A stretch of DNA of 64,000 nt from Spinellus fusiger (GCA_025094145.1 JALLLS010000066.1:1-64000); one strand, 5' to 3'; positions 1 through 11,370 are shown, counted from the stretch's first letter. The notes: generated from the sequence alone by a model not told the origin. A program made the numbers and translations.

Positions 1-230
1 CTTTGGTTATCATTTGCGCTGCAATTGGATCCATTACATCTTCAATCTTCTCTGTTTCTCTTGGCCGACTTCATTGACCACTCTGTTACTAGCCTTTGCT
101 CTATTTACTATCTCTCGAACACACAAGAACATCCATAAGTCTCATTTCCTTATCTCTTATATCTGTGACAATAGCCATCCTCATCAAAGACCCTACAGGT
201 CTCAACGATTTCGTCCCGTGCAATATTACA
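1..230 (+). mobile_element. LTR family 1, 3' part (cut by window edge)
   Basis: This matches the 3' half of the longer copies at 18091-18653 and 38382-38944, and the reverse complement of 43061-43547. Shared landmarks are the 'ttggatccatt' segment, the 'ctctgtttctcttggcc' segment and the end at 'caatattaca', which corresponds to 'caacattaca' in the other copies. Short reading frames across it are not conserved between copies, so I treat it as non-coding LTR. The LTR ends exactly where similarity between chitinase blocks A and C begins, so it may mark the upstream edge of the duplicated block. Confidence 0.65.
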
Positions 231-405
231 ACTTTGTTATTTTACATGATCGAGTTTAACTTGATTAAGATTACATTAGCCTAAATATATTTAGGTTTAT
301 ATCATTAGAGATCTGCCTTGAGCTTAAATAAGCTAAAGGACATCTATTATCCTCTTGCTTATTCTAGTATAAATAAACAATATATTAAATAAACTCGAAA
401 GAGAG

Positions 406-2154
406 TTAGGTTTGGAAGGACATGCTGTTATCATCGGGTGTAGTGAAAACGATATCCTTCACAGAACCAGAGAAATTGAACACAAGGGACATGCTCTGCT
501 TGTTGGTATTCTTGATCTGAGCAACAACCTTGTTACCGATCTGATTGACAGTTCCGTCAGTAACATTGGTGATAGCTACACCATTAGCAACAGTGAATGA
601 GACAACAACAGAAGAACCGAAGGGAAGAGTGTTAAGACGGCGGGCATTAATTACGAATTCAAAAGTAGAGGAGGTAGAAGAGAGAACAGAGACTTGAGCA
701 GAGACTTGACCAGCAACATAAGGCTTAGGTGTAGGGATATCCGCATCAGCTACCTTCATGGCAAACTTGGAGCTAGCACTGGGGTTGGTGCAGATATTGC
801 TATCACCAGTGGCGATACCACAGTAAACGGAGGTGTTATCAGTGTTAGTCAAGCATTGAGTTCCAGAAGAACAAGCTTGGACAGACCAGGAGCCATTGTC
901 ACAGATACCAAAGCCGCCGTTAGTGCAGACAAAGGAGCCGTTGTTGGAGCAATGATCACCTTGATTGACACAAGTAGGAGAACCGTTGTTGGGGCTAGTG
1001 GGAGGTACGGGGTTGTTGCTAGGGGAGGAGTTGCTAGGAGCAGTAGTAGTAGGAACAGGAGCAGGTTTTGGGTTTCCTTGACTTGTGGAAGTCCTGTGTA
1101 CAATACTAGCAACAGCAACAGCAAAGTTAGGAAATACTTCGGTGTTTCCGTAAGACTGAGAAGCATCCCAGATGCTGACACCACCGTAGCTGGAATATTG
1201 TCCAGGGAGAGATTTGATGATGTTACTCAATTGGTTGAAAGGTACATAGCCACTGCCAGCAGCGCTTGGGGATCCAGGAACAGTCAAAAATACTTTGACA
1301 TTTTTATTGGGAGAGGTGTATTTGGCCCAATTGTCCCAAGTTTGGAAGTTGAAGCTACCACTGAGAGGAGAGCAGTAGTTGTTGTAGAACTGAACATTGA
1401 TAGCATCAAATCCAATAGAGCTGATAACACTTCCGAGCATAGCATCAGGGAAGGGGCACTGGGGAGCGGAAGTAATCATATAAGACTTAGAGTTATCTGT
1501 GGCAAACAGATTGCGAAGCTGTTTGACCATAGCAACATAGCCAGTAGATCCACCACCTTCAATGTCAAGATCAAAGCCATCGACAACAGCAGACTGGAAG
1601 GGACGAGTGGAAGACCAGCCTCTACCAAAGAGATTCCAGAGAGTGTTGGCAAACTCAATAGCTTGACCATCATTCTGGAAACCATAAGAACCAGCACCAC
1701 CACCAAGGGACAAAAGAACCTTGACACCATTGCTTTGGCAAGTTTTGATGTCTATGATAATATGTTTAGTAAATATTTTCTATAAAAAAAAGTAAAAGGC
1801 AATTATTTTTTACCATTGGCAACTTGAGGACAATTCAACATGCTGGTACCAGCATAAGTATCAGTACAAGCACCGGAAAGGTTCAATGTGGGAAGGCCAC
1901 CGAGATTGAAATCAGAAACAAATGAAAGGATAACGATGTCAGTAGAACCATCACAGTAAGAAGCCAAGTTCTTTTGAGTGTTCCATCCCATAGCAGAGTT
2001 CTATAAGAGTATATTATCAATAAAAGTGTCGATTGGCAGGATTTTTTTGTAGTACCTGTCCCCAGTACTGCATAACGCGAGCACGATCAGCAGCAACTGA
2101 GCTCACAGAAAGAGCAACTGCAGTGGCAATGCTGATAGCTTTAGTAAAGAGCAT
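406..2154 (-). CDS. Secreted GH18 class III chitinase, copy A (3 exons)
   Basis: Predicted endochitinase that hydrolyses beta-1,4 bonds in chitin at the cell wall or outside the cell. Exons on the minus strand are 2154-2056, 2000-1814 and 1751-406, with GT-AG introns of 55 and 62 bp, giving about 543 aa. Residues 1-22 form a signal peptide (start MLFTKAIS). The GH18 barrel spans about 23-314, with SLGGG near 110 and the catalytic signature DGFDLDIE at 153-160, Glu160 being the acid/base. A Pro/Ser/Thr-rich linker (about 316-355) leads to a Cys-rich, CBM19-like module (about 356-406) and a beta-rich C-terminal domain of unknown role (about 425-543). The start is fixed by the signal peptide and by conservation in copies B and C. 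The layout resembles yeast Cts1 and Mucorales chitinases. The gene appears intact. Its linker is the longest of the three copies. Confidence 0.93.
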
Positions 2155-2220
2155 TATTTGTTGTTGTTAAAGTGAGGGAGTGAAGCGAGGATAAATGCTA
2201 TTAATTTGGGGAACTGTCTA

Positions 2221-2230
2221 CTTTATATAC
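2221..2230 (-). promoter_or_regulatory. TATA box of chitinase copy A
   Basis: On the minus strand this reads gtatataaag, about 70 bp before the start codon. The same TATATAAA lies at the matching place before copies B and C, although the DNA around B has diverged, which supports a functional core promoter. Confidence 0.65.
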
Positions 2231-2823
2231 TTTTCTGACTTGACAGCAACTCATGCAGATACTTTGAAAGAAAGAAAGAAAAGGTTGCCTGTACTCTATA
2301 TTGTTTAGATTTGTACTCTCAGCAAAAGTAACCTATATTTTAGCCTTATTTGAGACAATTCATTTAGTTACTGTTTTAATTAGGCAATTACCAAGGTTAT
2401 ATTTTCACTGGATTTACAAGTGTCCTTTTTTCTTTTTTCTTTTCCCTACCATTTTCTTATTGAAGATCTATTAGCTTCAATATTTTATAAATCATATGGC
2501 ATTTATTTCTATATTTTAATACAATTTGGTGTTTCTGTGTATAGTGAAGATAAGTGTGTTTAGTACTAGTAATTATTTCCTATTTCTCTTTGTATCTGCA
2601 TCATTTTATTTTTTTGTTACAACATATGCAATGAGCTTAAACCAAGAAGTACAATATACCTGGTACCTTTTTTGTTTTTCTCATAAAAAAAACACTGCAG
2701 CTTTATTTAGCCTATTCTAATTCAACTAAAAGTACTACATTACCATTAAACAAATTAGTAAATATTGTAATATCAACAGCAGGATCAGTCAAAGAACTTG
2801 GGGTAAAATGAATACTGCTGTGA

Positions 2824-3030
2824 TTTTTAACGAAAAGGGATAGGTTTGAATACCATAAAAATAAAACAAATTATGTTAGCTTCATAGAATACAGCCTAAA
2901 CTTAGTGCTTCTGTTGTGGGGCCTTTTGCTTTAGATATAGCAATTTCCAAGGGTAAACACTTATGTCCTACATCAATTCAAATAATAGTATAATATTAGA
3001 AAAAATATCTTTGACTAAGTTTTTTTAAAT
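2824..3030 (+). repeat. Dispersed repeat of about 200 bp (copy 1)
   Basis: The sequence from 'tttttaacgaaaaggg' to about 3030 recurs at 34910-35116 as part of block C. It also recurs as a reverse complement at about 39970-40172 outside any chitinase block, where its edges are sharp. It looks like a short non-autonomous element or a transposed fragment. No terminal repeat or target duplication is evident. Confidence 0.55.
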
Positions 3031-5439
3031 GTAGTTTTATACATTTCTAACTTCTCAAGAATTTTGAGAAGAAATATAGATTTATATCAAACTGTGTCAA
3101 TATGTGTTGTTGTTTGTAGATATTTTCAAAAGTAGTTAAAATTACTCGCCAACACCCTATAGAAATTAAGACAAATTAGAGATCGAGACAAATGAGGAAT
3201 TCAAAGTTGTACCAAAATAGTAACTTTACGCTCCAATAAAATCAAAGAATGCAATGATAAAGTACTCCCAACAGATGACTCGAAAAAGATCTCCATACAA
3301 AATTAAACTCAAAAAGGAAACAGAGATAATTAGAGTTCCATGCGCGTGCTTCTATTGTAAAAATGAAAGGTGTCTTTTCTTTTCTTTTTCTATTTTCTCA
3401 ATTCCTCCAATTCCTTTTCTTTATCAAAAGCTATTCTGTTTTCCTATTCTCCATCTCAATATTATACTATATGAATATAGCGCATGATTATTATTATCCA
3501 AGTTTGATTACACTACTGTGCTATTTATCTCGGTTGATAAGCACGTCATCAATAAATGTAACAGTTAGAAATATTGAAATTAAATTCTGAATACACTATT
3601 ATTGAGTGCATATCTCCCGTACAAATATATTATATTCACACACAAAGAGTTCTTCCTGACTAACACCATTTTCTTGTCTGCGTTGGTAATTAGTAAATCG
3701 CTTCTTATGAAGACTATAATACATAAGACATCTATAGAACTATCACTAATGACTGACCTATTTTATTTTTTGAGAAGTAGAAAACATAAATAGTTTGAAA
3801 ATATGACAGCACATAAATAAAATAGTTTATTGAGAAACAGCTGATAAATATGATTTAATGCTATAGTATACACCCTAATTTAATAAACAAAATACTCCCC
3901 AGAATAAAACTCTTGTACTTTGAATTAGACATAGCTACTACTTACTATCAGTAGAACATGATATCAATTACAGTTATATCAATAGAAATGGTAAGCTTGA
4001 ACTTTATTAAACAAGATGTATCTCAATAGAAAGCACCGTAAGCTATCTATTAACAGAGAATAGTAGTCGATATAGTCTCTGTTCTTACATTTCTCTGTGC
4101 CTGACTAAATGGAATTTTTTTTCTTTTAGTAAATAGAAGAAGAAAAAAGAAGCTATACTGTGTACCTGATTTTCCCATCAGTCAAATCGTAATAGTTTGT
4201 GTTGGTGATGGTTTGTAGATAATAGTATAGATGTCATATCTTATCTCATATTGTCGTTGAGTATATATCTTATTATTTATAGATTCAATGAAAATACGGC
4301 ATAATTATCAATAGTTACATCTAAGGATCATATTTCTATATAAGACCTATCAAAAGAAAATATTAGTGAGAGAGCACATATATGAAAAATTATGTTAGAG
4401 ATTTAAGCCAGAAAAATCTTTGGGTGTGTAAGAAATGAAGACACTCAATTTCGGCTCAATTAGGCCGTCATTTTCTCGAAATCTTTAAATGGAGAAAACT
4501 TATTTATCCAATCAAGGCATCGTGATAATTATGAGCCAAAGATTCGCCTTATTTATTACAAGAATTATTTAGGTATATATACTACAAAGATCTCTGTAAA
4601 TATATCAATTAACATGATCAATTTAATAAATCAAATATTACTGTCATAATGTATATGTTTTTTTTATCAATTCGGTCTATTTGTATAGATTGGATTGACT
4701 TTAATTCACTTAAATAATAATTTCAAAACACATATACAAGACAATAATTAGACCGTTTTTTTTTATATTAGTAACAATAAAGTTTTTTACTATTAATTGA
4801 TCAACACTATGAGAGAAAAAGGCTAAGCACCAAAAACAGTAAAGATAAGGAAAAGTATCCCAAAAGATTATTTTCTGTAATGAATTGCATTGCATTGCAT
4901 TGTATCAAATTGTATCAAATTGTATTAAAATTTACCATTATTACTTAGCATCATCTTTCAAGGATATAAGACATTGTTTGTACTATTAATTTTTTTTGAT
5001 ATAGGCTTTGGTATTATAAGATCATCGAGACTGTCTTTAGAGCAAGAAAGACTCAGTCTATATACTTTGAGTCATATGTCTACTGCTCAAATCTTATTCC
5101 ATGTATATCAACAGATTCTACTCCGGTATTTTGAATTTATGTTATAAAATAACCACAAAAAACGATCATTCACTAAAATTGTGCTGATATTCAATAGTAA
5201 ACCTATCATAGAATTTCTACATTTTGGTTCCCATGTTTGTAAGACCAAAATATTGTGTGAGAACGCTTCTGCTTCAATGCTACGATATAACATCAAAACA
5301 GATCATTAAACATAGTGATATGGTAAAATTGTTTCTTATTTTTCTTAAGTTCCAGGATATTTTTATACTAAAATAATAATAATAATACTTTCTTTTATAA
5401 TGTTTAACCCATCCAACACTAAATTTCTTTACTAGAATC

Positions 5440-6370
5440 CACAAATTGTATATAAAATCTACTAGCACCAAGGCTTGCTTAGCCATCATGCATAAGGCGC
5501 TGAACATAAACTCCACTATGATAAAGACATCTCTCATGTTCAACATGCTTCCTAACACCGTAAAAAACATAGTAAAGCACTTCAAGGAGATAGGCTTGGT
5601 GGTGCCTTTACCTAAGAGTGTCTTATGAAAAAGGCTGTATATCAGAGCCTTCCTATGATTGAGAAGAACAATAATAAGCAACTCCAACCAGACAAAGGAA
5701 GTCATCATGGCAGGTATGACCGTCAAGGTATAATGAAAGGTAATTAAGAGATAATTTAATGGAATAGACTTTCATTTATTCAGTACATTAGTAAAGCCTC
5801 TTATTAAAAAGAAAAAAATCTTCTTGATTCTAGTGGGCCCAAGAACATATTAACTGGACACATAAACAGTGGCAGAAGGTTGTCTGATCCAATGAGTCCA
5901 GAATGGATCTGATGAGCTATGACAGAGGGGTATAAGTCATTAGACATTATAATAAGGCCTTTGAGCCCGAGAATGTATTTGAAACAAAGTAATTTAAAGG
6001 AGGTAGAGTGATGGTATAGGGCTGCTTCAGTGGGGAAGGTATTGGGAGATGGATCGTAGTGAAAGGTAGGGTAAACTCCGACAAGTACATTGATGTCTTG
6101 GGAGAAGATTACTGCTATGAACTCGAGCATCTCTCTCCCCTAAACCCTGGAATTATTTAATACTTACAGGACGAAAATAGGTGACCACAGACGAGTAAAA
6201 TAACTCAATTTGAATATATCAAATAGTACAGTAGTAATTCCTTACTGACCTTCACAAAGTACCAATCTCAATTCAGTGGAGAACCTATATAATCATCTCA
6301 AAAAGACTTAAAAAAGCAAGAGAGTTTGTTTCACCAAGGAAAAATTAAAGGCTGCCACGGTATTTATTAA
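5440..6370 (+). pseudogene. Decayed Tc1/mariner-like transposase
   Basis: The conceptual translation gives an N-terminal helix-turn-helix stretch (NTVKNIVKHFKEIG) matching the relic at about 19600-20450 (NILKHFKETDTVVPL). Later come remnants of the catalytic domain, including the region around 'atccaatgagtccaga', equivalent to W-S-D-E-S. Many stops and frameshifts interrupt it, so it is inactive. It begins about 140 bp beyond the right edge of block A. Terminal repeats were not identified. Confidence 0.6.
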
Positions 6371-6459
6371 TTTACCTATAAAATAAAACTATTTTTTTTT
6401 AGTATCAATACTTATTTATGCATCTATTAGAAGTGTAGGGATAGGCAGAAGTGCATAGT

Positions 6460-6925
6460 TGTTGGCTTGGAATGCAATGAGACTTTGATTAATATATAAT
6501 GAAATAACTAGATACATAGGGCTATAATTCCTTAGAGAATATATTATATAAGCCATAGAATAGACCTCTAATAAAAATTATCTTCCTTTTTATTTTCTGA
6601 ATCATATTGTAGAGGCTAAGCTTGCTCTAGATATTGAAACAGATAGCACTTCCTCTTTTTCTCTTTTTTCTTTATTATCACTATCTCTTTTTCATTCTCT
6701 GTAACACCATAGAATACATACTCTTTTTGGTCTTCTGTCACTTGTTAGTGAATACTATTTAGTCTCCGGTATCACTCTTTCTGGATTAGCAGAAAGACTA
6801 CTCTGCTAAGTACATCATCCAATTTCCTCTCTTGTGTGTAATCTTTGTGTTAGTAGCCGCTCTCTCTCTCGAGTTCTACAAGCCTTTTAGATCAACCACT
6901 GCCTTTAATTATAAAGTTTTACGTC
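6460..6925 (+). mobile_element. LTR family 2, 3'-truncated copy
   Basis: It starts TGTTGGCTTGGAATGC and aligns over about 460 bp with the reverse complement of 7089-7615. Landmarks are the TATA-like AT tract, 'tagacctct', 'tattgtagaggct' and 'tattatcactatctcttt'. Similarity ends near 'gcctttaattata', so the last part of the LTR is missing. No internal retroelement region is attached. Confidence 0.6.
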
Positions 6926-7088
6926 TTTATATAATAAATTAATAAAATTATAACACTATTGAAACAGTACAAAACTAAAAAAGATAATCGATGTTTTAAA
7001 AAGAGAAAGACTTTTACCCCATCACTTTATCTTTAAAATTCAGATGCATTCGTTGAACAACCTTTTTGGAGATAATATATGTTATTTC

Positions 7089-7615
7089 TGTAGTTTTGAG
7101 CGACCTGGGATCTGCGATTAATGTGTAGGGCCTTGTAGGGCGGGTTAAACACACTATAATTAAAGGCAGTGTAAGATCTAAGAGGTACGTAGGTCTCTCG
7201 AGAGATTGACTACCAACACAAAGACCGCACACAAAAGAGGGAATTGGGGGATGTTCTTAACGGAGTAGTCTTTCTGAATTAGCAGAAAGACAGATACCAG
7301 AGACGAAAGAATGTTCACCAACAATAGTGACAGAGACCAAAGGAAGGTATGTAACCTACAGTGTTACAAGAACGGATAAAGAGATAGTGATAAAATAGAA
7401 AGAGGGTGAAAAAATAGGAAGCACTGTTCGTTTCGATATTTAGAGCGAGCTCAGTCTCTACAATACGATTCAAAAGACACCAAGGAAATTCGATGTTTAT
7501 TAGAGAGGTCTATCCTAAGGTATATATACACAATATAGTCAGTAGAATGCTAGTCCTATGTATTTAGCTATTTCGATATATATTAAACAACGTCTCAGTA
7601 ACTTCCGAGCCAACA
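7089..7615 (-). mobile_element. LTR family 2, full-length solo LTR
   Basis: On the minus strand it begins TGTTGGCTCGG and ends AAAACTACA, the TG...CA ends expected of an LTR. The same 3' end (AAAACTACA) is seen in copies at 17299-17763 and 21900-22363. It is about 527 bp long and lies in inverted orientation to 6460-6925 across a 163-bp spacer. The neighbouring five bases do not match, so the insertion is old or recombined. Confidence 0.6.
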
Positions 7616-8039
7616 GATAGACATTCTTGCCTATCATTACAGTATCAAATGACTGAGGTAGAAAAGCCTGATATCTTCACCCAGCAGATGTTGGGTATTT
7701 CTGTCAGATATTCAGAGACAAATGGCAACAATCGGACTCCGCATCCAAGAATTGGAAGCACAAGTCAAGGTCAAAGATGACCTTATTACATCTCTCCGGG
7801 CTTAGATCAATGCCAAGAGTACAGAAAATGTACCCAAATCACCTCCCACCCCTACACCCACCCGCATCCCTACAGTGAAACCAACAGTTGCCATAGGAAA
7901 GACTACCGCTACTTATACCAACATGGCTAAAAAGAACGCCTCCCCACCAAAGAAGACAGCAAAGGCCAGAGCAGTGCTTAGAGCACAAACATTTTGGGCC
8001 TTACAAGAGCCTACTGGGCCCTCAGTATACGACTTTGTA

Positions 8040-9381
8040 TAGTCACACACAATTGAATTTAATACTTGCCTAAATTTTAATAAAAAAACTTTTTTTTTGC
8101 ATAAAACTCTTCTTCTTTCTAAATATTATTAAACCAACACAACATGTCAGATACATTTCCAGAAACTCACACTCGTGGAGAATATGATAAAGCAGAAGAT
8201 AAAAAGCTATGGGGAATTTATTACCTGTTTAAGGCTGGATTAAAATTGACTGTCATCGGAAACGTAGTTGAGATGAAAAAGCCCACAGTTCAAAATATTA
8301 TCAGAAACATCAAAGAACGTGGGTCACTATTGAGTTTAAAGAATCATGGAAAACCTAAGAAAGCCAGTGAGAGGGACCTCAGACACCTGGAAAAGGTCAT
8401 TAGAGAGGACCCATTTGCCTCATATAATCAGTTGAAATTGGAAATGTTGAAGATTCAGGTTGATGTATGTAGAAACACCATGATCAGTTACTGTAATCAG
8501 CTAGGGTTCGGATCTTTTTATGTAGACCACAAGCCAGCCTTAACTGAAAAACACAAAGAGAAGCGGCTTCGTTGGGCTAAAGAACATGTCAATTGGACGA
8601 ACGACCAGTGGAAAAGCGTTGTCTGGTCTGATGAGTCCAGGTACACCGTGAAAGGGGACGATGGAGGTGCCCATGTAATCAGAAAAGTTGGAGAAAGGTA
8701 TGATTCTAATCATAGTGTTCCAGCAACGAAGTTTGATGGCGGTAGTGTGATGCTTTGGAGCTGTATTTGGGAAGGTGAATTTGCCTCATTAGTCTTTGTT
8801 GATGGCACTGTAAACCAAGACGAATATATCAAAATTTTAGCTAGTGAGTTCTATCTTTGGTTCATGGAATTGAATTAGAAAGAGGATAAGGGGTTTCTGT
8901 TACAAGAAGATAGTGCTAGTTGTCATACTGGGGCCTATGCCAGATGGCGGAAAGAGACGCATCAAATTAGGGGCTTTGAGTACTGACCCGCACAAAGTCC
9001 TGACTTAAACCCAATTGAACACGTCTGGTGGGCCTTGGAAAGACGAATTGAGGAAATAAGGGTATCTATTACCAATATTGAAAGCTTTAAGGCTCTAATT
9101 GCAGAGGAGTGGGAGAGGGTTGGTGTTGAACTTGCACAACGATGAGTTCTGAGTATGACAGATAGATGCCAGGCTGTAATAGATACCAAAGGAGGCCATA
9201 CAAAATATTAATTATATTATTATTATTTTATTTTCTATAATCAAATATGTTGAGCTTTATTGTTTGAAGGTTTGAAGCTTCTATATCAAATGTGGAGTGT
9301 TTTATCTAATGTTGAACATATCCTAAATATTTCATCCTGAAATTTATTTTCAAAAGTATTAAATTCAATTGGGTGTGACTG
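8040..9381 (+). mobile_element. Tc1/mariner element T1, precisely inserted in LINE ORF1
   Basis: The element is bounded by a TA duplication (8038-8039 and 9382-9383). Removing it and one TA restores the host reading frame. Terminal inverted repeats of about 28 bp are near perfect: tagtcacacacaattgaatt on the left, and cagtcacacccaattgaatt as the complement of the right end. The length of 1342 bp is typical for Tc1-type elements. It carries the transposase pseudogene at 8144-9211. Confidence 0.92.
8144..9211 (+). pseudogene. Tc1-type transposase of T1, three in-frame stops
   Basis: One frame of 355 codons covers a normal-length transposase: N-terminal HTH DNA-binding region (about residues 20-110), then the DDE catalytic domain. 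The first Asp is in W-S-D-E-S, the second in Q-E-D-S-A-S-C-H, and the Glu is in S-P-D-L-N-P-I-E-H. I count 35 residues between the second Asp and the Glu. Stops interrupt at 8876-8878 (TAG), 8984-8986 (TGA, at the Trp normally before P-A-Q-S-P-D-L) and 9143-9145 (TGA, also a usual Trp position). There are no frameshifts, so loss is recent. The enzyme would cut and paste the element at TA sites but is now dead. Confidence 0.88.
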
Positions 9382-10316
9382 TATATGTCCCTTGTCGCCG
9401 CTACCTCAAGTACGGCCAGATCCGCAAGATGGTGGGATCACTGAAGATCCAACAGTCACGGATCATAGACATCCACTTCCCAGCAAGGGGTACAATTGCA
9501 CGGCTTGTACAAGTTAGCTTCAAGCAAGAACTCGAGGAGAAACTCGAGAAATCAAAGATCAAGCCACAGGCAAGCTTTGATCCAGTAGCTGCAACGGTGA
9601 TTGCAGACCCTAAGCTCCAGCAGGAGTCAGATAGCACCAAGGCTGTAATGGCCCAAGAACTCTTTGAGCAAAGAGTGTCCAACAACTGTCTTCGTGCCCC
9701 CACTCATTTAGGGTACAGCATTGCTCGCCACTTTGGCTCAAGCATTGCCACACCCCGTCTATCCACCATTGCCTTTGAGAAGCTCTTGGCAGACCTCAAG
9801 GCCAAGGCCACAGTCACCAGCCCTCCCGCCACCCTTGAAAAAGAAGCCCTCCAGGCATTTGGGTCTGACCCAGCCATGGAAGGAGTCGAGGGAGACAATC
9901 AACACACTCAACAAGACTTATAAATAGACCAATCTTTGGTCTATTGAAAGCTTATGGGATTAGGCTCAAACTAATGTCTATGTCTGCATTGTCATTTTAT
10001 CTCATCTCTCATATTTCTCTTCATTTTTTTCCTCATTTCGAGGTTTTATATACTCTTAGCTTTCTGTTCCCCATTCATTTGCATTTATTTTTTTCCACTT
10101 TTGTATTTGAAGTGTTTATATGTTTATATGTTTATATGTTTATTCTTATTTATTTTTTAAAAGTTCTAATAAGGTAGCTAAAATGACCAATACGCGAATA
10201 GCAAACAACACCCAAAAATAAAAAAAATACTTTGAACTATTACTACAAACCAACAGTACAACAGCATGCAAGCACAGAGATACAAAACTCCATTTCTTCT
10301 ACAACGGAAAACAATA

Positions 10317-10404
10317 CCACTTCGGATTCCGAAGCGAGGCAATAATGATTATATTAGGAACAACATACAATCAAGAAGTTGCCTCGCTTCGGAATCCGAA
10401 GTGG
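10317..10404. repeat. Perfect 26-bp inverted repeat with palindromic arms
   Basis: The left arm at 10317-10342 and right arm at 10379-10404 are exact reverse complements, separated by 36 bp. Each arm itself contains the odd palindrome cttcggattccgaag or its complement, so several alternative hairpins are possible. The arms are clearly more GC-rich than the flanks. There is no evident target duplication. It lies just after LINE copy L1. Confidence 0.85.
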
Positions 10405-11122
10405 CATCTGCCCGCCCTTGATATAGACGTCTTTTTGGATAAATAATTAAAAGATCCAGCCCAAGATACCAATAGGAAAAAATGGAAGTAGAATAAGTAA
10501 ACCTGGCTTGAAAGATCTAGAGTAGAAGAGATTTTTTTTTTTGAAATTTTATATGAAAATAAAGCGCGTATCAGAGAGCTTATACCACTTCTTTTTCCTT
10601 CGCTTTAGCAACTTCTTGATTCCTTAGGATCAAAATATGCCTACTTGCTTGTCAAAGCACATCCGTTGGTTATAAAATCATGAAAAGCTGTCTGGCAATC
10701 TTCAAGCTCATAAACTACGTAGTGAGACTTTTCACTGATTTAATTATTGTAGATTAATAGCCTTTGCTATAATATCTCAATAATAATTGCTTATGTTCAT
10801 AGTTTATAACCTTAGGACAAGGACCTTAGGGCGATCGGTCTATTTCATTTGTTCTTATTGGGCAGGGTCTGTTAATTTGGTTTCTTATGGTTACTTCTTG
10901 ATTCTTCTTTCACCAGTCATATTTAGTACACTTAAAAATCTTTGACTCTTCTGTATATTAAAGGAATTTATAGTCTTTAGGCATGCAAGGCGATCTCAGT
11001 TAATGTTTTAGTCTAAAAATTTCATTCAGGCAATTTTTTTGTGCAACATATTTCCGGAAATATTATATTCTACAAAAAAATAAGTTGAATACCCGCCAAT
11101 CTTTCTGTAAAAAAAAGATATT
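10405..11122. other. AT-rich non-coding stretch
   Basis: I find no supported gene or recognisable repeat here. A short palindrome, atatttccggaaatat, lies near 11048-11063. Confidence 0.5.
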
Positions 11123-11370
11123 ACTGTTTTCACAAATTATCTGTTTGCTTTTTGGGGAAAAACTATTGACAAGAAGAAATTAAATCTCTCACAAAGAATT
11201 GTTTATTTTATTCATTATTTTTAGTGAATCATAGTCTTTTTTCTTCAAAAATAAAAATATAAACCGTTCAAAACTATTGAACAAAATAAACAATTCTTTG
11301 TGAGAGATTTAATTTCTTCTTGTCAATAGTTTTTCCCCAAAAAGCAAACAGATAATTTGTGAAAATAGTG
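11123..11370. repeat. Long near-perfect inverted repeat (arms about 92 bp)
   Basis: The left arm (about 11123-11215) and right arm (about 11275-11370) are reverse complements with only a few mismatches near the ends, for example 'ctgtttgctttttgggg' against 'ccccaaaaagcaaacag'. The spacer is about 60 bp. Transcribed, it would give a stem of about 90 bp. It could be a MITE-like fold-back element. No coding potential is seen, and no second copy was noticed in the window. Confidence 0.85.

Larger units (their letters stand above)
231..5298. repeat. Duplicated chitinase block, copy A
   Basis: The stretch is nearly identical, in the same orientation, to 32404-37378 (copy C), over the chitinase gene, its promoter and about 3 kb of upstream non-coding DNA. 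Differences are scattered substitutions and small indels. Similarity stops abruptly near 5298, after which A runs into a decayed Tc1 element while C continues into sequence shared with copy B. Upstream of the promoter (about 2240-5298) I see no gene, only AT-rich DNA with short unsupported frames. Confidence 0.85.
7649..10235 (+). mobile_element. LINE copy L1: ORF1 plus 3' tail, lacking ORF2, with a nested Tc1
   Basis: A non-LTR retrotransposon relic. ORF1 (gag-like) runs from about 7649 to 8037 and resumes at 9383-9923 once the inserted Tc1 (8040-9381) is set aside. It reads through Y-D-F-V-Y-V-P-C-R-R across the junction and ends at a stop at 9921-9923. The part before the Tc1 holds an in-frame stop (TAG near 7804) and a probable frameshift around 7700-7725. 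After ORF1 the element passes within about 80 bp into the same 3' UTR that follows ORF2 in L2, ending 'atactttga' near 10235. No endonuclease or RT sequence lies between, so this is an internally deleted, non-autonomous derivative. The 5' boundary and target duplication are not clear. Confidence 0.75.

Noticed and set aside
694..1785. A 363-codon open frame antisense to chitinase A
   Set aside because: It is the exact antisense shadow of exon 3; matching frames in copies B and C are shorter or broken, and the sense strand encodes conserved GH18 motifs with proper splice sites.
8876..9145. TGA codons at Trp positions as a sign of an altered genetic code
   Set aside because: The chitinase copies, FMO and E2 genes are normal; FMO and E2 use TGA as a true stop, and Trp is TGG. 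The TGA codons occur only in dead transposons together with TAG, TAA and frameshifts.
9369..9923. A stand-alone gene of 184 codons
   Set aside because: It is the second half of LINE ORF1 beyond the Tc1 insertion, and its first codons come from the Tc1 end.
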